A stretch of 64,000 bases of DNA from an uncultured Alphaproteobacteria bacterium (GCA_934271465.1 CAKQRQ010000009.1:1-64000), one strand, 5' to 3'. Positions 34,510-43,149 are shown, counted from the stretch's first letter. Translations and numbers: made by a program. Notes: a model not told the origin generated them from the letters alone.

Positions 34510-35835
34510 TTACCAACGGCTTTCTTTGGAACGCAGCGCAAAAAGTTCTTCAAGCGGCACACGCCCTTTGCCATAGGTTTTTGCCCGTCCGCGGTCATAG
34601 ACCGGTTCGGCAAAGGTCAAAACAAAAGCGTCCGCTTTATCCGGCGAACGCCCCAGTCTTTTTTTGACCTCGTCTTTGCTTTCTAATAAAAGCCGACCTT
34701 GCGCGTCATAGCGCTTGTTAACAGAACAAAGTTCGGTCAACAGCGTCTCGTCTTTGGGCAGCTGGACGGGCAATTCCTGCGCCAGCCACGACCGCGCGTT
34801 GTCCCACATCTCGGCGCGGCGGTTGGCATAACGCCCGTCAAGCAGCGCCCTTGAGCCGAAATTGACCGCGCGGACACAGTCCCTGAACCCCCGCGCCATC
34901 AAGATATCATACACGCCGCCACCCACACCGCCGGCATCTAAAAAGAGCCGCGCCGGCGCATAGTCCTCTATCACGCCGTGGCAATAGTCGGCAATGCTTA
35001 CGATATCCTGCTTTTCGAGTGTTTCAAACTTGAGGCACAGACGCCCGCGCCTAAAGCAAAAAACCGTCTTGTCATCGCCGAAACGGGCAATATCCAGCCC
35101 GATAACCAATGGTGAATTAGATGACGAGATTTTTGGCTCAAACGCCTGCCGCACCAGATTGGGCATAATCAGTTTTGACACACCGCACGCGCGGGGCTGC
35201 CCCAGCCAGATATGAACATAATCCTCGGGGTTTTGCTCCAGACACTGCCGCGCCTGAATTTTAAGCTCTTCGGGACAAAACGGATTGTCCTCGTAATTGA
35301 CCTTGACCACCAATGTGCGCTCGTCGGGGTGTTCGGCCAGCATGACCCACAGAGGGTCGTTTTCTTCCTCGCGGTTCATCGAAATCCATATTTCGGAGCC
35401 GTCTTTTCTGATGGTCGGGGCAAGAATCTCCCAGGATTTTTTGGAGATGCTTTGGCCTTCTTCTATCCATGCAATATCCACCCCCTCTAGAGATTTGATT
35501 TTTTGCACATCTTGGTCGCGCAGGCCTTTGAAAATAAATTTTGTGCCGGTGATTTGGTTTTGGATTTTGGTCTCGGAAATTTTGTAATCTTTCAGCCCGT
35601 AAAAGGCAATGCGGTCACACAAAAGCCGATAAACCGAATCTTTGATGCTGTCTTGAACTTCGCGCAGGCAGGCTATCAACAATTTTTGCATGCGCCCTTT
35701 CAGTAGCAGGCTGTCGGCAAAGGCATAAGATTTGCCCCCGCCGCGACCGCCGTAATATAGTTTGATGCGTTTCTGCGCAGTTAACAACGGCGCGAACGGC
35801 TTTGGAATCCGCGCGGTAATCGGGTTATTGTTCAT
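34510..35835 (-). CDS. Terminase large subunit (PBSX-type)
   Basis: 441 residues: the packaging motor. The ATPase has Walker A GGRGGGKS (residues 29-36), Walker B VDIAWIEEGQ (about 120-129) and coupling motif ISMNREE; the nuclease domain begins at VIGLDIARFGDDKT (first acidic cluster) and continues with LFLDAGGVGGG and a C-terminal KADAFVLTFAE. All catalytic acids expected are present, so it looks functional. The small subunit starts 15 bases upstream. Confidence 0.93.
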   Translation of the reverse strand: MNNNPITARIPKPFAPLLTAQKRIKLYYGGRGGGKSYAFADSLLLKGRMQKLLIACLREVQDSIKDSVYRLLCDRIAFYGLKDYKISETKIQNQITGTKFIFKGLRDQDVQKIKSLEGVDIAWIEEGQSISKKSWEILAPTIRKDGSEIWISMNREEENDPLWVMLAEHPDERTLVVKVNYEDNPFCPEELKIQARQCLEQNPEDYVHIWLGQPRACGVSKLIMPNLVRQAFEPKISSSNSPLVIGLDIARFGDDKTVFCFRRGRLCLKFETLEKQDIVSIADYCHGVIEDYAPARLFLDAGGVGGGVYDILMARGFRDCVRAVNFGSRALLDGRYANRRAEMWDNARSWLAQELPVQLPKDETLLTELCSVNKRYDAQGRLLLESKDEVKKRLGRSPDKADAFVLTFAEPVYDRGRAKTYGKGRVPLEELFALRSKESRW

Positions 35836-35849
35836 GAAAAAATCCTTTT

Positions 35850-36254
35850 TTATTTGGTGACAAACTCAACCAAAACTTTTTTGAGATCTTCGGAAAGAGC
35901 CGTTTCGGGGCTTTCCTGCCAAACGGACGGAAAATTGTTTTTGAGGACAAAATCCGCCTTGTGCAATTTGACGCACTGATCGACGAGGTAGGCCTCGCAC
36001 TTCTTTTTGGCACGGCGAATCAGCTCGGCAAATTCGGGCTTTTGCTGGTAGGCGTCCAGCTCCTCGGCCGAGATTTCAAGATAGTCGCACAAGCCCGTCA
36101 GATGAAGCGGCGCCTGTTCGCAGACCTCGACAACCTCGCCTTTTTTTGGGCTGTAAATTTCGGTCGTGCTGTTGGCGCGCGCGGCAAAATATTGCTCAAT
36201 GCGCCGCTCCATATCGGCAACGGCGGCATAGGAAACTTTTGTGGCTAAACCCAT
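35850..36254 (-). CDS. Terminase small subunit
   Basis: 134 residues, all helical. APLHLTGLCDYLEISAEELD and EFAELIRRAKKKCEAYLVDQ, then KADFVLKNNFPSVWQESPE (FxLKNNF is the common signature), match the family that recognises pac/cos DNA. The start has a good AAGGAG seven bases upstream. It is the first gene of the minus-strand virion operon; its promoter must lie in 36255-36322, shared with the divergent gene. Confidence 0.8.
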   Translation of the reverse strand: MGLATKVSYAAVADMERRIEQYFAARANSTTEIYSPKKGEVVEVCEQAPLHLTGLCDYLEISAEELDAYQQKPEFAELIRRAKKKCEAYLVDQCVKLHKADFVLKNNFPSVWQESPETALSEDLKKVLVEFVTK

Positions 36255-36266
36255 TTTTGTTCTCCT

Positions 36267-36339
36267 TATATTTATCTTATATTAACCTCAATGTGCTTTA
36301 ATGTTCCGTATGGGAGGTATTGATGAAAAAAGTTGTTGC
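36267..36339. repeat. 73-bp direct repeat, copy 1 (promoter/leader)
   Basis: 73 bases covering the upstream region, ribosome site (GGGAGG) and first codons of the 36323 gene recur at 37372-37444 with one mismatch. Similarity weakens after codon six but goes on through the signal peptide. Confidence 0.9.
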
Positions 36340-37078
36340 GGTTGTTTTGGCCGCTCTTATCGGAACCGCCAAGGCTCAAACTCCGGATAATGAGAATATT
36401 ATCCGACAATTTCAGTCCGCCCTCGCTTCAAACAACCCTCAACTCATTTCTGAGCATATTCAATATCCACTCAAACGCCCAAACCCAATCCCCGATATTC
36501 AAGACAAAGCTGCATTTATTGACCGTTATGACACTCTTTTTGACAAAGACCTCAAACAAGCTATTTTAGATTCTACCCCTGCTGACTGGGAAAGCGTCGG
36601 CAGTAAAGGTATTATGCTTTTTTCAGGCCGTATTTGGCTGGACTATGACGGAAAGCTTATTGCTCTTAACCTTGTTTCCGATGCCGAACAGACCTACGCC
36701 CGCCAATTAAGCGACCAAGACAAGACTCAGCTTTATCCATCGGTTCAAAACTTTAAGAAAAATATTTTTATCTTTGAAACAGCGGACTTTTTGGGTCGCA
36801 TAGACCAAATCAATGACACGCAGGATTTTGACTATCGTTTGGTCTTATGGCAAAAAGGAAATAATATGGGCGAAAAGCCTTATTTGATTATTTCTCAAGG
36901 AATGGTTGAATATACTGGAAGCTCAGGAAATATGATTTATCATTTTCCTTTTGAAAATATGCAGTATAATTTTGAAGTAACGCTTGTTGGTGGAGACGAG
37001 ATAAAGCCTTATGCATTGACTATTCTGAAAGGTGGGCAAACCATTTCCTTCGACGAGGCTAAAATTTTACGGCCCTAA
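36323..37078 (+). CDS. Secreted hypothetical protein
   Basis: 251 residues with a Sec signal (MKKVVAVVLAALIGTAKAQT, cut near residue 18). The mature part begins with a helical NTF2-like stretch (ENIIRQFQSALASNNPQLIS, then a RYDTLFDKDLKQAI segment, pattern seen in SnoaL/NTF2-like lipoproteins) and has a beta-rich C-terminal half. The ATG at 36323 follows GGGAGG by five bases. It lies divergent to the terminase genes and shares its promoter and signal sequence with the 37428 gene. No clear function; a bacterial gene rather than a virion part. Confidence 0.7.
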   Translation: MKKVVAVVLAALIGTAKAQTPDNENIIRQFQSALASNNPQLISEHIQYPLKRPNPIPDIQDKAAFIDRYDTLFDKDLKQAILDSTPADWESVGSKGIMLFSGRIWLDYDGKLIALNLVSDAEQTYARQLSDQDKTQLYPSVQNFKKNIFIFETADFLGRIDQINDTQDFDYRLVLWQKGNNMGEKPYLIISQGMVEYTGSSGNMIYHFPFENMQYNFEVTLVGGDEIKPYALTILKGGQTISFDEAKILRP

Positions 37079-37134
37079 TTTTGTCTTCAGCCCACCGATT
37101 CCGTTCCTGATTACGCTTGTTTTGGTGTGATTAC

Positions 37135-37283
37135 GGTCATTCCCGTGCAGAGAGGAAAGCCGCTTCTCTCTGCCGTCATATTCGGGCGTGACCCGAATAT
37201 CCAGGTCAAATAAAGAAGCTTCTTTCTTCCCTGGATCCCCGTGTCTATTCCTCGCTTGCGCTCGGGCACGAGGATGACAAGAA
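37135..37283. repeat. Interspersed palindromic repeat element, copy 2
   Basis: Starts GGTCATTCCCGTGCAGAG; contains the dyad ATATTCGGG/CCCGAATAT and ends with the segment CTGGATCCCCGTGTCTATTC ... GAGGATGACAAG, the inverted counterpart of the 26093 element. It lies between the two secreted-protein genes. Confidence 0.75.
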
Positions 37284-37371
37284 ATGGAGCAGGCTTGCGC
37301 TCGGGTTTGATGATGACAGTGAACTGGGCAAGCCCGAATCCGTTTGTTCTTTTTGTTGCACCATTGTGCAG

Positions 37372-37444
37372 TATATTTATCTTATATTAACCTCAATGTG
37401 CTTTAATGCTCCGTATGGGAGGTATTGATGAAAAAAGTTGTTGC
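37372..37444. repeat. 73-bp direct repeat, copy 2 (promoter/leader)
   Basis: Second copy of the 36267-36339 sequence, in the same orientation and 1105 bases further on, with one mismatch. It carries the ribosome site and signal-peptide start of the 37428 gene. Confidence 0.9.
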
Positions 37445-37802
37445 TGTTGCGCTTGTTTTGGCAGCTCTTATTGGAACCGTTAGGGCGGAAGATATTTGTG
37501 CACCGCAAATATCCGATGTTGATGTTTCCGATCTTGCGCTGACAGAAAAATATGCTCAATCCTGCCTTTGCTTAAAGCAACAAATTTTTAAACACGCTGA
37601 AACTCGTTTTTCTCCGGAAAAATATAAATCCTTTGAATCCGCTTTTGAAAATCTTAACTCATCCTACCGGCAAGTGTCTCAAATGCTGAATAATCCTGAC
37701 GGCGAACAAGGAACTTTGGATAATCTTCAAACGACTGTCATGCAATATCGCTTTCTTACCTCGGTCTTGAATAACTTTATGGATTCAGCAAAGGAAGAAT
37801 GA
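37428..37802 (+). CDS. Secreted hypothetical protein, leader paralogous to 36323
   Basis: 124 residues: Sec signal (MKKVVAVALVLAALIGTVRA), then a helical domain with three Cys (DICAPQI, SCLCLKQQIF). The mature part does not resemble the 36323 protein, only the leader does. A terminator-like hairpin follows. No function assigned. Confidence 0.65.
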   Translation: MKKVVAVALVLAALIGTVRAEDICAPQISDVDVSDLALTEKYAQSCLCLKQQIFKHAETRFSPEKYKSFESAFENLNSSYRQVSQMLNNPDGEQGTLDNLQTTVMQYRFLTSVLNNFMDSAKEE

Positions 37803-38141
37803 TTTTATTTTTTTTGGATTGGAGATAAAAAAATGAGAAAGGTGTCTGAACACACTTTCTCACTATGCTCTTTTTTATACACCCACCCGACGGACAAGTC
37901 AATCAGGGGAGAGATAAAAATTTTTTTACCACAACATAAAAACTCTTCCAAGTATAGGAATTTCAAGGGCTATACTCAAAATGATATGTGTGGATAAGTA
38001 TCCGGATTTGATCATATTAACCAAATTCAGAATTAAAAATATTATTACATAAAGTTCAATCAAGTCCATTTTTTTAGTCCTCATCGGGAAAAACACGTTT
38101 AACGTTCTACTACAATTTTTTTCTAATGTAAAGATATAATG
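37803..38141. other. Intergenic region after the secreted-protein pair
   Basis: AT-rich. It holds the terminator at 37834, a DnaA-box-like TGTGGATAA at 37989-37997 and a 54-codon open frame (37833-37997) with no coding character. Nothing else supported. Confidence 0.4.
37834..37875 (+). terminator. Terminator of the 37428 gene
   Basis: TGAGAAAG pairs with CTTTCTCA, extended by GTGT/ACAC around CTGA with one bulge, then CTATGC and a T6 run. Confidence 0.6.
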
Positions 38142-38636
38142 CTAAATATTTTTTATTTTCAACTTATGAGTGTATGCCTCTATGACCCTGTCCAGCCCGC
38201 GGCACAGATCCGTCCGACACAAATAATAGAAATAAGTCTTTTGCCGTTCGCTTAGGTTTTCCGGTGCTTTCGGCTCTTTTTCCTCCAAACAGACAAGTTT
38301 GACAACCGGCCAAAATTCGCTTGGAATCTGCCGAATAATTCGACCATATCTATCGCCCGCACTCAGAATACCCAGATTGGACGTTCCCGATTCGCCGTCA
38401 ACTCGCTCCGTAAAGCTATGCCCCGAATGAAGCGTCGCCCGTTGTAAGGTATAGTAATCCAGCGCCAATTTAAGCCCGAATCGCAGCCTGTCTTCCGCTG
38501 CGAATCGAGATGTCGGCAGGTCGAGCCAGCCTTTGGCATACCAAATCTCCAAAAGCGACTGCTTATAAAATACGCCGTCCTTTTTAATCAGTCCTTTTTG
38601 AAGCGCTTCTTGTTTTGAGATATATTTTTGAGACAT
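38142..38636 (-). CDS. Hypothetical protein divergent from the phage repressor
   Basis: 164 residues, soluble and basic. HSGHSFTERVDGESGTSNLG and YGRIIRQIPSEFWPVVKLVC resemble the C-terminal part of DUF6456-like regulators of alphaproteobacterial phages, but only weakly. It is divergent from the repressor across 155 bases that hold operator-like palindromes, so it may be the repressor's first target. Confidence 0.5.
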   Translation of the reverse strand: MSQKYISKQEALQKGLIKKDGVFYKQSLLEIWYAKGWLDLPTSRFAAEDRLRFGLKLALDYYTLQRATLHSGHSFTERVDGESGTSNLGILSAGDRYGRIIRQIPSEFWPVVKLVCLEEKEPKAPENLSERQKTYFYYLCRTDLCRGLDRVIEAYTHKLKIKNI

Positions 38637-38662
38637 TTTTTAGCTCCGTTATTGTAATAATA

Positions 38663-38676
38663 TTGTATATTTATAA
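38663..38676. promoter_or_regulatory. Operator-like site O1
   Basis: TTGTATATTTATAA, one base off the perfect dyad found upstream of the 39627 gene (TTGTATATTTACAA). It lies 27 bases upstream of the 38142-38636 start. Confidence 0.5.
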
Positions 38677-38724
38677 TGACGCGCATTGTAAAGTCAATGT
38701 AATTTTCAAAAACCTCAAAAGCTG

Positions 38725-38740
38725 TTTACAAAGTTGTAAA
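38725..38740. promoter_or_regulatory. Operator-like perfect palindrome O2
   Basis: TTTACAA-AG-TTGTAAA is a perfect 7+2+7 palindrome 51 bases before the repressor start. The half-site TTGTA recurs in the other sites, though arm order is reversed here. Confidence 0.55.
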
Positions 38741-38791
38741 AAGACAATATACTTTGAGCATTCACACGCTTTTATATTAAGGAGAAATGCC

Positions 38792-39496
38792 ATGGATCGG
38801 CAGCAGGAAGTCAGAGATTTTTTGGACGCGCGCATCAAAGAAAAAGGCTTGAGCCTGAATTCGCTTTCGTTAAGGCTTGGGAAGAATCCGACTTATTTGT
38901 TTCACTTTATCAAGAGACATTCTCCGCGGCGGCTGGACGAAACGGCGCGCCGGCAGCTGGCGCAGATTCTTGACGTGCCGGAGCAAAGTTTGTGTGATTT
39001 TCAGATTCCTAGCGGCGTTATACAAGATAAATTGAGCACGCTGACCAACCTGTTCGGATTCGGACGGCAAAAAACCGACGACCTGATTGCGCTTGACGTG
39101 ATTGATATGGACGGCGCTCGCAAGGGGCGGTTTGAGGCGGTCAAGACAAACCTTATCGGGCAGGAAATGATGTCCAAAGATGTCTTTGCGGCCTATTCTA
39201 AGGCCAATCCCGAGACAATCAAAATCCTGAAGGTGTCTGGCGACGCGATGAGCCCGAACATCAACTCCGGCGATATAGTTTGGTTGGACACATCTTATGT
39301 CTCACCGGCTTCCGATGGTATTTATCTACTAAACACCGCCGGTGACTGTCTGATTCGCCGAATCCAAATCAATCCGTTTAACAGTTCGGTTGAGGTATCG
39401 GCCGACAACAGCGCCTATAAATCTTTTAAGATGACTAATATCAAAGAGCTGGAAGTCTGCGGCAAGATTGTTTTTGCGGCGCACAGACTAGTCTGA
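38792..39496 (+). CDS. Phage-type transcriptional repressor (S24/LexA-like, CI family)
   Basis: 234 residues from the ATG at 38792 (AAGGAG seven bases before); the longer open frame is ignored. The N-terminus holds a helix-turn-helix (LNSLSLRLGKNPTYLFHFIK). From about residue 130 is a peptidase-S24 domain: ILKVSGDAMSPNINSGDIVW carries the nucleophile (SGDAMSP, Ser/Asp/Met pattern) and LLNTAGDCLIRRIQI the region of the catalytic Lys, here Arg-Arg. No Ala-Gly cleavage site is evident, so SOS self-cleavage is doubtful. This is the lysogeny regulator of the block. Confidence 0.8.
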   Translation: MDRQQEVRDFLDARIKEKGLSLNSLSLRLGKNPTYLFHFIKRHSPRRLDETARRQLAQILDVPEQSLCDFQIPSGVIQDKLSTLTNLFGFGRQKTDDLIALDVIDMDGARKGRFEAVKTNLIGQEMMSKDVFAAYSKANPETIKILKVSGDAMSPNINSGDIVWLDTSYVSPASDGIYLLNTAGDCLIRRIQINPFNSSVEVSADNSAYKSFKMTNIKELEVCGKIVFAAHRLV

Positions 39497-39543
39497 CGCG
39501 GGACTGTTTTGGTTAGGACGGACTTTTAAGTTATCCCCATATA

Positions 39544-39557
39544 TTGTAAATTAACAA
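39544..39557. promoter_or_regulatory. Operator-like site O3
   Basis: TTGTAAATTAACAA, a near-dyad of the same TTGT...ACAA type, 47 bases after the repressor stop. Confidence 0.45.
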
Positions 39558-39596
39558 AATCAATTTTGACATTTTCTTTTTTTGCTGTATTAAATG

Positions 39597-39610
39597 TTGT
39601 ATATTTACAA
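39597..39610. promoter_or_regulatory. Operator-like site O4
   Basis: TTGTA-TATT-TACAA, symmetric arms inside a longer dyad, 16 bases before the 39627 start codon. A repressor bound here would block that gene. Confidence 0.55.
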
Positions 39611-39626
39611 TATTTAAAGGGCAGCT

Positions 39627-39893
39627 ATGACCAATACAGAACTCAACACTATTTTAACCCGCCTGTTTTTTGATTATGAGGAGAATTATTTTGAAAATAC
39701 GGGCGTATGGCCAAGGCGGGTTAATCTTGTGTTTGGGTTTGCGGACTATGCGGCGGCGCTGAAAGATTGGGAGATTGCCGACCTGTTGGGCGAGGATAAC
39801 GACACCCCCGAAAACATCGCCCGCTTTCGTCAAGCCGCCGACAAAGGTGTGTCGGCGTGGCTTGAAGAAAACATGAAGACGCTTTTGATTTAA
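39627..39893 (+). CDS. Small hypothetical protein under operator control
   Basis: 88 residues, acidic and helical, with no signal or Cys. The start has an AAAGGGCAGCT site and an operator-like dyad just upstream. It converges on ileS. The position next to the repressor suggests a phage early gene, possibly an antirepressor or host-directed protein; no family recognised. Confidence 0.55.
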   Translation: MTNTELNTILTRLFFDYEENYFENTGVWPRRVNLVFGFADYAAALKDWEIADLLGEDNDTPENIARFRQAADKGVSAWLEENMKTLLI

Positions 39894-39929
39894 GTTGTAC
39901 CTATATCAGCCCTAGATGCCTTTTTATTT

Positions 39930-42900
39930 TTAAGCAACTTTGGCGTCATAAACAACCCGACAGCCCTCAATCTCGGCTTCAGCACCGTTTGAGCAGCTGT
40001 TGTTGACTTTGACAGCCAATACCTGATCGGCAATATAGGCCTTGTTCTCGTCCAGAGCCTTTGACAACTCGGCATTGTCCGTTGTGTAACACAGCTCTAT
40101 TCTATCGGAGATGTTGAAGTCTTTGTCTTTGCGCAATGTCTGAACCAAACGAACAAAGTCGCGCGCCATACCCTCGCGCTTGAGCGCGTCGGTCACATTG
40201 GTGTCCAAGGTCACAACGGCTTTGTTCTCGGCAAAGGCTTTGCCTGCAACACCCTGCTTCATTTCCAACCGGATTTCAAATAAATCAGGCGTCAAGGTCT
40301 GTCCGCCGATACTCAAAGTTCCGTCGGCGTTCAAAGTCCATTGACCTTGCTTATAAGCCGCCATCACAGCGCCCATATCTTTGCCCAAAGCTTTACCCAG
40401 CAGAGGTGTATACAAATAAAGTTTTTTATCCGCATAGGCGTTCAAATTGTCATCAAATTTGACTTCTTTGACATTTAGCTCGTCTTTAACAATCTCTTGA
40501 TAGTCCGCGGACAAAGTCCTGCCAACAAGCGTTAAGCCGGCCAAAGGCAAGCGGTTGCGCAGGTTCTTCTCTTCGCGGATAAATTTGGCCGCCGAGCACA
40601 ATTCCTGCAAGAAGTCCATATCTTCAACCAACGCCTTGTCAAACTTGATAGCGCTCAAATCCGGCCAATCGGTCAAGTGGACAGATTCCCCGCCGGTCAG
40701 GTTCTTGTAAATATAGTCGCAGACAAACGGCATTAACGGTGCGGCAATTTTGCTCAAGTTGACCAAAACCGTCCATAAGATGTCAAACGCCAAAGTGTCG
40801 CCTTCCCAAAATCTGTCGCGGCTGCGGCGGATATACCAGTTGTTCAATACCTCAATAAAGGACGCAATCGCCTCGCAAGCTATTGCTACATCATAAGAAT
40901 TGATGCCGTCTTTCACAACGTCGGCCAAATTTTTGAGCTTGGAGAGAATATAGTTGTCCATTGCCTCGGTGGAGGTGTAGACCTCTTTGGCTTGATAGTC
41001 TTCGGCATTGGCATAGAGCGTGAAGAAATAAAAAGCATTCCACAGAGGAATCTGCGCCTCGCGCGCGGCTTTGGCAATTTCTTTACCCTCTTTATCAACG
41101 GCCAGATTGCCGCCTTTCAGAACCGGCGACGAAACCAAAAACCACCGCAATGTGTCTGATCCGATGGTATCCAAAACATTGTTCGGATCAGGATAATTCT
41201 TCAGGCGCTTGGAGAGCTTTTGCCCGCCTTCGGCCATTAACAGCCCTGTGCAGATGCAGTTTTTGAACGCGGGTTTATTGTGCAATGCGGTTGATAATAC
41301 CGTCAGGGTATAAAACCAGCCGCGGGTCTGATCCATGGCTTCGACAATGAAGTCTGCCGGAAAATGCGCCTCAAACCACTCTTTGTTTTCAAACGGATAA
41401 TGAACCTGCGCATAGGGCATGGAGCCGGATTCAAACCAGCAGTCAAACACATCGCCCACGCGGCGCATCATTGTTTTGCCCGACGGATCGTCCGGATTTT
41501 TATAAACAACCTCGTCAATATAGGGTTTGTGCAGATTGGTTACTTCTATGCCGGTCTTTTCTTTAATTTCGGCCACAGAACCAAAAACGTCAACCCTCGG
41601 AAAAGCCGGATTGTCCGATTTCCAAACCGGAATGGGCGTTCCCCAAAAACGATTGCGGGAGATTGACCAGTCGCGCGCGCCCTCAAGCCATTTGCCGAAA
41701 CGACCGTCTTTGATGTGCGAAGGCACCCAGTTGATTTGCTGGTTATTTTTGACCATTTCATCTCTAAAGTCTGTCACTTTGACAAACCAACTGGACATCG
41801 CTTTGTAAATCAACGGTGTGTCCGTGCGCCAACAGAATGGATAAGAGTGCGTGTATTGCTCTTTTTTGACCAGCAGGCCATGCTCTTTGAGCCACTGCAT
41901 AATCGGCTCGTTGGTCTCAAAAACCTGTTTACCCTGATAATCAGGGACTTCAGCCGTAAACTTGCCGGCTTCGTCCACGGGGCAGACAACCGGAAAATGC
42001 TCGTCGACCGCGCGGCAGGCGTCAAAGTCGTCTTGACCGAACCCCGGGGCAATGTGGACAATGCCCGTTCCGTCTTCGGTGGATACAAAATCACCCGACA
42101 AAACCTTGAAACACCCTTTTTCTTTGAGGTGCTTAAAGTAAGGGAACATCGGCTCATAGCTCATCCCGATTAAATCCTGTCCTTTGAGCGAACCAACCTC
42201 GACGGCGTGTTCAAGCTGTTTTTTATAACGCCCGAGCAACGCACGTCCCAAGATATATTTTTGCCCGTCTTCTTCCATAATGACATAGTCAATATCTTTG
42301 CCGACGGCCAACATCAGGTTTGAGGGCAATGTCCAAGGCGTTGTCGTCCATACAAGGATATTCATACCGTTTTCGAGCTTGAACATCACGGTAATGGCGC
42401 TGTCGGTCTTTTCCTGATAGCCCTGATTGACCTCAAAGTTGGACAGAGGGGTTTCGGCCGCCCATGAATAAGGCAAAACGCGGTAATCCTCATACACAAG
42501 GCCTTTTTCATACAGCTGTTTGAAGTTGTTGATGACGCTTTCCATAAACGGCAAATCCATGGTTTTGTAATCATGGCTGAAGTCAACCCAACGGCCGATG
42601 CGTTTGAACATTTCAACCCAGATGCCGGAATATTTCAAGACATCGGAGCGGCAAAAGTCATTGAATTTTTCAACGCCGTATTCCTCAATCTGCTTGCGCC
42701 CTGAAACGCCCAGCTGTTTCTCAGCCGACATTTCTGCCGGAAGCCCGTGGCAGTCCCAACCCAAGCGGCGCTCGACCTTTTTGCCCTGCATGGTCTGAAA
42801 ACGCGCGACAACGTCCTTAACATAAGACACCATAATATGCCCATAGTGCGGGGTGCCGTTGGCAAACGGGGGGCCGTCGTAAAAGACAAATTCCGCCGCG

Positions 42901-43016
42901 CCGTCGCGGTTGTGAACGGATTTTTCAAAAGTTTTGTCCTGTTCCCAAAAGTTCAGGATATTTTTTTCAAGCTCGACAAAGTCAGGCTTTGCCTTAACCT
43001 CAGCATAATGTTTCAT
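39930..43016 (-). CDS. ileS: Isoleucyl-tRNA synthetase, type 2
   Basis: 1028 residues. It charges tRNA-Ile and edits Val. The class I signatures are NGTPHYGHIMVSYVKD (HIGH form, about residue 55) and QKLSKRLKNYPDP (KMSKS form). The HYGH and KLSKR-LKNYPDP versions are those of the eukaryote-like IleRS2 group, which is usually insensitive to mupirocin; bacterial type 1 has HMGH and KMSKS-LGN. The CP1 editing domain and C-terminal anticodon region are complete. The start at 43016 has poor ribosome-site spacing. The untranslated leader contains a small GGGGAT/ATCCCC hairpin. Confidence 0.95.
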   Translation of the reverse strand: MKHYAEVKAKPDFVELEKNILNFWEQDKTFEKSVHNRDGAAEFVFYDGPPFANGTPHYGHIMVSYVKDVVARFQTMQGKKVERRLGWDCHGLPAEMSAEKQLGVSGRKQIEEYGVEKFNDFCRSDVLKYSGIWVEMFKRIGRWVDFSHDYKTMDLPFMESVINNFKQLYEKGLVYEDYRVLPYSWAAETPLSNFEVNQGYQEKTDSAITVMFKLENGMNILVWTTTPWTLPSNLMLAVGKDIDYVIMEEDGQKYILGRALLGRYKKQLEHAVEVGSLKGQDLIGMSYEPMFPYFKHLKEKGCFKVLSGDFVSTEDGTGIVHIAPGFGQDDFDACRAVDEHFPVVCPVDEAGKFTAEVPDYQGKQVFETNEPIMQWLKEHGLLVKKEQYTHSYPFCWRTDTPLIYKAMSSWFVKVTDFRDEMVKNNQQINWVPSHIKDGRFGKWLEGARDWSISRNRFWGTPIPVWKSDNPAFPRVDVFGSVAEIKEKTGIEVTNLHKPYIDEVVYKNPDDPSGKTMMRRVGDVFDCWFESGSMPYAQVHYPFENKEWFEAHFPADFIVEAMDQTRGWFYTLTVLSTALHNKPAFKNCICTGLLMAEGGQKLSKRLKNYPDPNNVLDTIGSDTLRWFLVSSPVLKGGNLAVDKEGKEIAKAAREAQIPLWNAFYFFTLYANAEDYQAKEVYTSTEAMDNYILSKLKNLADVVKDGINSYDVAIACEAIASFIEVLNNWYIRRSRDRFWEGDTLAFDILWTVLVNLSKIAAPLMPFVCDYIYKNLTGGESVHLTDWPDLSAIKFDKALVEDMDFLQELCSAAKFIREEKNLRNRLPLAGLTLVGRTLSADYQEIVKDELNVKEVKFDDNLNAYADKKLYLYTPLLGKALGKDMGAVMAAYKQGQWTLNADGTLSIGGQTLTPDLFEIRLEMKQGVAGKAFAENKAVVTLDTNVTDALKREGMARDFVRLVQTLRKDKDFNISDRIELCYTTDNAELSKALDENKAYIADQVLAVKVNNSCSNGAEAEIEGCRVVYDAKVA

Positions 43017-43149
43017 CTGTAAAAAACCTTAAAATATGATATGATTAGTGTTTGAAATAAAATGAAAATTTGATATGTGCAACAAAGTAAATCCCCCTAG
43101 GGGATAATAATCGCGGGAATGGTTCTTATATAAAAACGGCACATTTTAC

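Noticed and set aside
37833..37997. 54-codon plus-strand frame after the second secreted protein
   Set aside because: It has a GGAG upstream, but its first codons are the stem of a terminator hairpin and the rest lacks coding bias.
21833..39929. Attachment-site direct repeats at the phage block ends
   Set aside because: No repeat longer than a few bases was found by eye between 21.83-21.90 kb and 39.89-39.93 kb; neither tRNA in the window adjoins the block ends. A computed repeat search would be decisive.
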